Of a stretch of 64,000 nucleotides of DNA, positions 60,701-64,000 are shown one piece after another; the first letter of the stretch is position 1; every line of letters begins with the position of its first letter. The notes under the pieces are model-generated. The model was not told the DNA's origin. It worked only from the letters and a program-made list of their open reading frames with translations, and did no database searches. Origin of the DNA: Morinoia aosen (Eukaryota > Arthropoda > Malacostraca > Amphipoda > Talitridae); contig CM059569.1 in assembly GCA_030386875.1 (NCBI GenBank), positions 37,983,842-38,047,841 of the forward strand, written 5' to 3'. A program made the translations under genes and the position numbers.

Positions 60701-61092
60701 AAAACACTAGGATCAGCACCACACACTTTTTCTTCCTCATCAGTCATTTCCACATCATCCGCTTTCGATATATCACAGAAAGAACCGTTTACATCATCAG
60801 ATCTTTGTTCAAGTTTGAAACCGATATCATCACCAAAATCAGGACGAGATTCATCGGCCTCAGCTAAACAATTGTTAATACCCTGAAAAAGTCTACTGTC
60901 TTTCTTAGTTTCATCTTCGTTGCAATTTTGTAGCAGACTTTGATCGTCATGTATGTTGGATACCGTTGAGAGCTTCCCTAAAGGTAACTTGGAAGAACTT
61001 GAACGTTCGCCAGAATCTCGAGTCCTGTTAAATTCAGAGCTAGCATTCACGAGTGGTTTGGCAGTAGAGACGCTCGAGTTCTGAGGAGACAT
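42739..61092 (-). CDS. UBE2QL1: UBE2QL1-like ubiquitin-conjugating enzyme with long N-terminal extension
   Basis: Coding exons on the minus strand: 61092-58885, 58033-57884, 43867-43748, 42861-42739; all donors GT, acceptors AG, phase 0. The product is about 866 residues. The first 700 are Ser/Asn/Asp-rich and probably disordered, with a CHVDCVQC cluster (about 316-323) and a basic patch ([10 protein letters not shown], about 438-475). Residues from [12 protein letters not shown] (about 705) to the end correspond to vertebrate UBE2QL1: [47 protein letters not shown] (catalytic Cys about 796) and [15 protein letters not shown]. Known role: E2 enzyme of the UBE2Q group. The start is the first ATG; the open frame extends 13 codons further without an ATG. 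The third intron (about 14 kb) holds two LINEs. Confidence 0.92.
43294..43352. repeat. 23-bp tandem repeat, about 2.6 units
   Basis: ttacagctgtacatgaaata plus caa repeats twice and then partly. Lies in a UBE2QL1 intron. A second short duplication (acacaggaatggaaaggagg) lies at 43417-43460. Confidence 0.85.
43925..44037 (+). repeat. Dispersed repeat shared with 16606-16735
   Basis: Contains aacagtacccgccattaaag and ttcttgtacttgtgcactgg; matches the reverse complement of the copy upstream of LSM6. Confidence 0.6.
44173..44303. repeat. 22-bp tandem repeat, six units
   Basis: aggatattaacctcacaaca plus tc, with small changes, repeats six times in the UBE2QL1 intron about 75 bp from LINE copy 1. 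Confidence 0.9.
44559..48266 (-). CDS. LINE copy 1 ORF2: endonuclease, reverse transcriptase, RNase H
   Basis: 1235 residues, uninterrupted. APE endonuclease: [14 protein letters not shown] (about 35), GDFNARN (132-138) and SDHYPI (207-212). Reverse transcriptase: [18 protein letters not shown] (549-557), [20 protein letters not shown] and YVDD (672-675; many relatives have YADD or FADD). RNase H: FFTDGS (D971), AEL (E about 1004), SDCRSAL and [17 protein letters not shown]-terminal CLQC..H....C cluster near 1185. It starts 30 nt after the ORF1 stop. It performs target-primed reverse transcription in the family; all key residues appear present. Confidence 0.93.
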   Translation of the reverse strand: MNFDSFIQWNLESYRTKFCELKQLLNLYHPACVCLQETMLRDRTVTPPTQYSLYTSGVTRADDHERGAAILIHRTIPHHRIDLRTTLQAVVLRINLHRTYTICSVYLPHINIQHQEVENLISQLPTPYIIMGDFNARNQLWNDNVVNDKGQLMERIVRENNICIMNDGQPTHFHRQTGSLSVIDLTLCSPDCYMDFKYHVNANLYDSDHYPIHLDPVHPQNMQARYERYDLNKGNWTLFSRLTQLSSEDIDQLNGKNVEDHTATLTNILQQAADTSIPRKSGSLPRPLVPWWNSECEMAKRERTRAERALERCKNAYNRIRYNRAKAICRKTFLTSKQSSWKAFISSINIKTSLNLVWKKVQKLSGKFKLTPTPKLRDPRTNNLTETLLEAAEMLAEHFSSVSDNATVDASFTRYKERWEGRPLRLGGDNEAYNSPLTMSELKTALRTASDSAPGHDDISYSMIKKAHETFLPAVLSLFNKIWSQQEFPATWSLTIIIAILKAGKDPTSPNSYRPIALTSCLSKLLEKIVNRRLVWFLESTRKIVNIQSGFRKNRSTTDHLVTLSSHIASSITSKNHLVAVFFDLQKAYDTAWTYGILLKLQKYGIHGHLLAFLHNFMNNRKIRVRLQNVHSSTKSLRGGVPQGSILSCVCFLVAINDIADEIPQSVHRLLYVDDFVIYVSGKKPEFLKRQLQIAINHLTQWTATTGFQFSPSKTVTMHFCRTRGCLKASPELHLNNAVLPHVEQFKYLGLIFDSSLTWRPHIQSLKRSCSQHINLMKVISHTQYGADRQTLLRLYMGLLKPKLDYGSEAYSSACATLMKSLHTVQNSALRVATGAFKSSPILSLHAETGIKPLAYYLEIKIVNYYLRLLSDPAQQILSKIRCASGRLHANERSPKPFYLRLQTILRNYDISLECVAPESVSPIAPWVSPPIAVCSELADLHKRLLGAAPSRALFLDHFVRHSETAVFFTDGSRTEHGTAYAAVHGLNILAVKLPSVASVFTAELCAILSAVRASRAVDTSMITIVSDCRSALQSMIKPCNTHPIMTQILTLMTEIGKNYTLCWVPSHVGVAGNERADEAAQSATQRERQIRKGMPRGDFACAFKRLVHQNWNHDWREVTENKLREIKDTTQPLRTSCWTNREWEIKLCRLRIGHTLLTHEYLMNGTAPPQCLQCQVTVSVKHILTECQRYAALRRRYFGQSEVVMSELLGDSSPVELGGGLYRFLQEADLFYVI
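48297..50105 (-). CDS. LINE copy 1 ORF1, Gag-like zinc-knuckle protein
   Basis: 602 residues from the first ATG (50105). The frame is open upstream to a stop near 50205, but only a GTG (50159) could extend it to 620. Acidic/Ser-rich N-terminus, basic patch ([16 protein letters not shown]), an RNA-recognition-like middle, then three CCHC knuckles (CFKC..H....C, CSRC..H....C, CYHC..H......C at about residues 304-357 of the longer form), then a Pro/Ser-rich basic tail. Known role: binds LINE RNA. A perfect 9-bp inverted repeat lies in the leader at 50133-50156. Confidence 0.88.
   Translation of the reverse strand: METHQSLPAADDLDTQMDTASSALMQTNDLPPLSVDPTQGASAETELNNGKDQTNERNLCSEDASRAKTVEAETTREPNNDEEAATGDEQSIWKTMNRRQVKRRRRDDRRARQMLRLEGMFENSIPYYIKYYTVRFPGVNISRDLNVLLAERDITKTIGTPKKIVKSGYNSLLIETNSTTQSDKLMKLDRIGGKGVVIEPHRSLNTVRGVVRSKTFGQCSMEELKDHLADQGVIDLRRIELRRGGEKVVTDTYILTFQKHTVPRAVKLSSWHSELVEEYKERPQQCFKCQRYSHVAKYCRREADTCSRCGQEGHQKSSCPNAVRCYHCGQPHYSNDKQCPKYQIESEILATQQRLKTSRSEAMDLVLEKHPEHERMYSALVKGDTSTPAEEPNSAAPQEYMPQQPTHTEQEPAKPEIRPVQAKNNNEQPPNQITACTDSTPRNAKSAPATADVKSKATDSISTSSGTPTVAVSQPIISPKRTTQKEINNATLSKPKVPTVYNRQRKQLEPNGEPPKTVKGQKPTPASLTKYSFKRREATSSLTNLQGYGSDDDDGNSSRNSMTYKPKPTAPTKKQRTTSPPSRSRDRASRSAESQKIQVIGT
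50133..50156 (-). promoter_or_regulatory. Hairpin in the LINE leader before ORF1
   Basis: CCCCCTAGC, a 6-nt loop, then GCTAGGGGG on the minus strand, 28-51 nt upstream of the ORF1 ATG. Identical in copy 2 (56563-56586). Could affect translation start; unproven. Confidence 0.5.
50532..50803. other. Host intron spacer between the two LINEs
   Basis: 272 bp of unique UBE2QL1 intron sequence between the two target-site duplications; nothing recognised. Confidence 0.7.
50989..54696 (-). pseudogene. LINE copy 2 ORF2 with one premature stop
   Basis: Same domains as copy 1. Codon 543 (AAA lysine in copy 1) reads TAA at 53068-53070, splitting the frame between the reverse-transcriptase motifs SYRPIALTS and SGFRKNRST. 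The rest of the frame is intact to the same end. Replacements relative to copy 1 include Q for K at LMKSLH, D for G at EHGTAY and H for N at GKNYTL. Confidence 0.9.
54727..56535 (-). CDS. LINE copy 2 ORF1, Gag-like zinc-knuckle protein
   Basis: 602 residues from the ATG at 56535, uninterrupted, same length as copy 1. Differs at about five residues, e.g. VNASRD for VNISRD, RSKNFG for RSKTFG and SAVVRG for SALVKG. All three CCHC knuckles are intact. Confidence 0.88.
   Translation of the reverse strand: METHQSLPAADDLDTQMDTASSALMQTNDLPPLSVDPTQGASAETELNNGKDQTNERNLCSEDASRAKTVEAETTREPNNDEEAATGDEQSIWKTMNRRQVKRRRRDDRRARQMLRLEGMFENSIPYYIKYYTVRFPGVNASRDLNVLLAERDITKTIGTPKKIVKSGYNSLLIETNSTTQSDKLMKLDRIGGKGVVIEPHRSLNTVRGVVRSKNFGQCSMEELKDHLADQGVIDLRRIELRRDGEKVVTDTYILTFQKHTVPRAVKLSSWHSELVEEYKERPQQCFKCQRYSHVAKYCRREADTCSRCGQEGHQKSSCPNAVRCYHCGQPHYSNDKQCPKYQIESEILATQQRLKTSRSEAMDLVLEKHPEHERMYSAVVRGDTSTPAEEPNSAAPQEYMPQQPTHTEQEPAKPEIRPVQAKNNNEQPPNQITACTDSTPRNAKSAPATADVKSKATDSISTSSGTPTVAVSQPIISPKRTTQKEINNATLSKPKVPTVYNRQRKQLEPNGEPPKTVKGQKPTPASLTKYSFKRREATSSLTNLQGYGSDDDDGNSSRNSMTYKPKPTAPTKKQRTTSPPSRSRDRASRSAESQKIQVIGT
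57494..57708. mobile_element. TTAA-flanked MITE in UBE2QL1 intron
   Basis: 215 bp with TTAA at both ends and inverted termini TTAACCCTTCAATG and the complement of ggtaaagggttaa. Distinct from the CACTTTGACTGCG-type family. No coding frame. Confidence 0.65.
57760..57895 (-). repeat. Tandem duplication of a UBE2QL1 exon end and donor
   Basis: The segment caccttctcaatcct (minus strand: exon end AGGATTGAGAAG followed by GTG) occurs at 57881-57895 (real donor), 57816-57830 and 57760-57774, with shared aggaccaaaactcaaaac between. Units are about 56-65 bp. The two intronic copies read AAG|GTGTTT and AAG|GTGTGT. Confidence 0.85.
58240..58505. repeat. Dispersed repeat shared with 62413-62690
   Basis: Common motifs in order: ctcattcacgtact, aataactta, tcaggaaggat (or ttaggaaggatgaa), cattaaagtc, tttcc, ttctg, caaccc and accgcgg. 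About 70% identical by eye. Lies in a UBE2QL1 intron. Possibly a MITE; boundaries unclear. Confidence 0.55.
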
Positions 61093-62011
61093 GTTTTCTT
61101 TCCGAATTGTCACACTGAGAAAATGGATCAACTTTCTGATAAAAATTCAAAAGCATCCAGTAAACCAAAGCCTTTCACTTATAATTTATTGACTTCAACT
61201 GTGATCACACTACGCATCTCAAAAGCGTCGCATTTTCATGAGTGATTGTGAAACGAATTGGTCGGCTCATAGAGGATTGGACGCAGGTGTAGCAATTTGT
61301 TTAAAAAAAAAAAAAACATTTGTTCCACACGCGAAGTGATCACCGAATAAACCTAGTGTAGGAAATAATTCAAGTTTCAAATAGTAGACACTCTCACCAC
61401 TAGCACTTACTGACCGCTCATGAGCGCCTGTACAAAAATAAAACAGAATTATTATAACATCTCATACAAAACAGATGAGAAATTTTACGTGTTAGAATAT
61501 CTATTCATGCAGTAACATAAAAATGGCAGATGCAGTTGAATCATGCACGCAAATTTGTTAACCCTTAGCCCGGCAAAAACGAGCTATCTCTTATTTACCT
61601 TATTTGTCATTTTCAAAGTGCGTCAAGTTAACTTATACAAAACATAACTATCAAAAACAGCCACGAACAAGTTCATACGCCGATAGAGAGCTATTAATAT
61701 ATTCAGCATTAAAATACTTCAAAAATGCAACAAAACACAAGTCTAAAAATGTAACTTTCCTCCAAAAAAGTCGGTATGGGAGCCTCGCTGGGCTGCCCAA
61801 GAATTTGTCTCCCTAGAGCCTAGACCACGAGGGCAAGATTGGCGTTGTCTGGTCGAAAACCTCAGGTATGAATTTTTAAATAAAAACCAACCTCGGCCTC
61901 GGGATCTGACACCCTTGTTTAACTCGGCATCTGACGCCCTTGCAGGTTTGCCAGACGAAATGGCAAAATGATAACCATTTTTTTAATGTAAAAGCTTGTG
62001 TGGCTAGTTAG
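61093..62011. other. Upstream region of UBE2QL1
   Basis: Contains the probable 5' UTR or promoter of the minus-strand gene; an A-run lies at 61302. No motif is strong enough to name a promoter. Confidence 0.4.
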
Positions 62012-62400
62012 ACTAAATTAGATTAAAAGTTAGTTTTGGGTTCTTAACTATACCGAAGGTGTTCTCAAGTAGGAAAGAAGAAAGCACTATTTAGTATTCA
62101 GTTACGGAAACACAGAATCTATGGTCAAGGAATGTCCCCACGCAACCTGTGTATAGAAACAGCTAGATTGAAAGATTTTGAAACGAGGTATAAGTTAAAG
62201 AAAGTAATAGAAACTGAAAAACAGGACAGTAGTAAACTAGGAAAAAATCCACAATAAAACAAAACACTATGCTTCAACATAAGGAAAGTCTACCTAATCT
62301 TCAGCTCGGGACCTCACATCTTCCTAATTTCAATAGATATCTGTTGTATCTATGGCCAATTTCAATAGATATAATAGTTGTATACTCCTGAGTGTCAACA
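62012..62400 (-). repeat. Dispersed repeat R1, minus-strand copy
   Basis: Motifs in R1 order on the minus strand (gcactatttagtattcagtt, gaaacaggacagtagtaaac-like, ctcgggacctcacat) with a final segment containing two atttcaatagatat repeats and ataatagttgtat, like the long copy at 36832. Confidence 0.7.
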
Positions 62401-62412
62401 TCGACAGGATTT

Positions 62413-62690
62413 AACACGTTCCCGCGTATCGGGCCATATATGTACCATTAGGTGAATTTCTCATTCACGTACTGGTACAAACGAATAACATTTCGTGTTT
62501 CGCGACCTTCTCTTAATAAAAATAACTTAACACACAAATGAATGCTATCGTGCAATTGTAGTTTCCATGTTCTCAGGAAGGATAAAAATTTATCCAATCA
62601 TTAAAGTCGATTTCCCAATTCTGTTATTTGCAACCCGCCCAAGCCATCGCTTTAAAACCGCGGCAACGCGATGAACGCGTTGCCACTTTG
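62413..62690. repeat. Dispersed repeat shared with 58240-58505
   Basis: Begins TTAACACGTTCCCGCG and ends near gcggcaacgcgatgaacgcg, which suggests inverted ends and a TTAA site. The CCACCGGTGG-type MITE follows immediately. Confidence 0.5.
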
Positions 62691-62895
62691 CCCGCAACGT
62701 GAGCCACCGGTGGCCACTGAGGGGATTTTCATGATGCTGTTGGCCGACCAGTAGTCCCAAACTGAAATTTCAGAAGTACTTAAAAGCTAAATGTTAGCGT
62801 TTGTTATTTTCAAAATTGCTTCCTACAATTGACGTTGAATTAGAGTTGAACATTGAACTTCAGTCTAACCAATTGCGGTGGTGTTATATAGCTAA
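62690..62895. mobile_element. TTAA-type MITE with CCACCGGTGG core, 3' copy
   Basis: Aligns with 31406-31634: gccaccggtgg, atgatgctgttggccgacca, gtagtcccaaactg, caattgacgttgaa and gaacattgaacttcagtct. Ends are eroded. Confidence 0.6.
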
Positions 62896-63244
62896 CCCAT
62901 ATTTAGTCAAATTAACCTCCACCCAGACTACGATGCCACTTTCTGAGAACTAAAAGGTGGTTGCCTCGATTTCCTGGAATTCCCGAGACTCCCAGACACA
63001 GCTCGCGTAACAAAGGAAGTACTGCCTAACTTCGATCAGTCTACTGACGCTCTCATGAACACCTTTGTTGTGAAGAGAACAGCTGCGATTGTAAGAGAAG
63101 AAGTGTGTTGTGCAACACATGCATGAGGATATTACGATCAATGTATCGTCTTACCGGGAGGCACACTTTCACACTTTTCTATGATGATTAGCGCTGAACT
63201 AATCGAAACTTGAGAACAGTCAAATCCACAGAGGTATGGACTGA

Positions 63245-64000
63245 AAAATGGGCATGATATATTTTTCGGAAGACAGGCATGATATACTTTCCGGGCCGGA
63301 AGACAGGCATGATATACTTTTCGGGCCGGAAGACAGGCATGATATACTTTTCGGGCCGGAAGACAGGCATGATATACTTTCCGGGCCGGAAGACAGGCAT
63401 GATATACTTTCCGGGCCGGAAGACAGGCATGATATACTTTCCGGACCGGAAGACAGGCATGATATACTTTTCGGGCCGGAAGACAGGCATGATATACTTT
63501 TCGGGCCGGAAGACAGGCATGATATACTTTTCGGACTGGAAGACAGGCATGATATACTTTTCGGACTGGAAGACAGGCATGATATACTTTTCGGGCCGGA
63601 AGACAGGCATGATATACTTTTCGGACTGGAAGACAGGCATGATTTACTTTTCGGACTGGAAGACAGGCATGATATACTTTTAGGGCCGGAAGACAGGCAT
63701 GATATACTTTTCGGAATGGAAGACAGGCATGATATACTTTTCGGGCCGGAAGACAGGCATGATATACTTTTCGGACTGGAAGACAGGCATGATATACTTT
63801 TCGGACTGGAAGACAGGCATGATATACTTTTCGGACTGGAAGACAGGCATGATATAATTTTCGGACTGGAAGACAGGGATGATATACTTTTCGGACTGGA
63901 AGACAGGCATGATATACTTTTCGGACTGGAAGACAGGCATGATACATTTTTCGGACTGGAAGACAGGCATGATATACTTTTCGGACTGGAAGACAGGCAT
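63245..64000. repeat. 30-bp minisatellite, about 25 units, truncated by the window edge
   Basis: Unit ggaagacaggcatgatatac plus ttttcgggcc, with mostly single-base variants (gggcc/ggact, ttttc/tttcc). Because 30 is a multiple of 3 and the unit lacks stops in several frames, long open frames appear on both strands (a 10-residue period such as MPVFQSEKYI or KVYHACLPVR). I read this as a satellite, not a gene. Confidence 0.9.

Noticed and set aside
63138-63947. 269-residue open frame on the minus strand with 10-residue repeats
   Set aside because: It is a product of the 30-bp satellite period; other frames and strands are equally open.

Overview
This is an intron-rich nuclear animal genome: AT-rich introns with GT/AG junctions, GC-rich exons, AATAAA-type signals, several LINEs and many short inverted-repeat transposons. 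The four host genes (PWP2, LSM6, SIL1, UBE2QL1) are conserved across animals and do not fix the lineage. The transposon mix (a CR1/L2-like LINE with an SGNH ORF1, an I-group LINE with RNase H and a (TAA)n tail, abundant TTAA-flanked and 8-bp-TSD MITEs) suggests an arthropod, perhaps a crustacean. I cannot name the species.

Layout. 1-15005 (+): the last 15 coding exons of PWP2, a UtpB subunit of the small-subunit processome; the first roughly 160 codons lie to the left of the window. 16920-18737 (+): two-exon LSM6, with a 136-bp tandem repeat just after its stop. 21390-26046 (+): a CR1/L2-like LINE with two frameshifts in ORF2. 27248-36233 (+): eight-exon SIL1, the BiP nucleotide-exchange factor, with one inferred GC-AG intron and a C-terminal KEEL. 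42739-61092 (-): four-exon UBE2QL1-like E2 whose about 160-residue catalytic domain follows an unusual roughly 700-residue low-complexity N-terminus. Its large intron holds two near-identical full-length LINEs in the same orientation, each with its own target-site duplication. 63245-64000: a 30-bp minisatellite that runs off the right edge.

The host genes are housekeeping genes (rRNA processing, U6 snRNA/mRNA decay, ER folding, ubiquitination) and nothing suggests they form one pathway. The accessory interest lies in the repeats: a MITE family carrying paired perfect CRE octamers that sits close to splice sites, nested hAT-like palindromic MITEs in SIL1 intron 1, large TTAA-flanked non-autonomous elements built of internal inverted modules, a dispersed pyrimidine-rich repeat (called R1 here) that lies just upstream of several acceptors, and a tandem duplication of a splice-donor segment in UBE2QL1. 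I saw no LTR element, tRNA, rRNA or CRISPR array.
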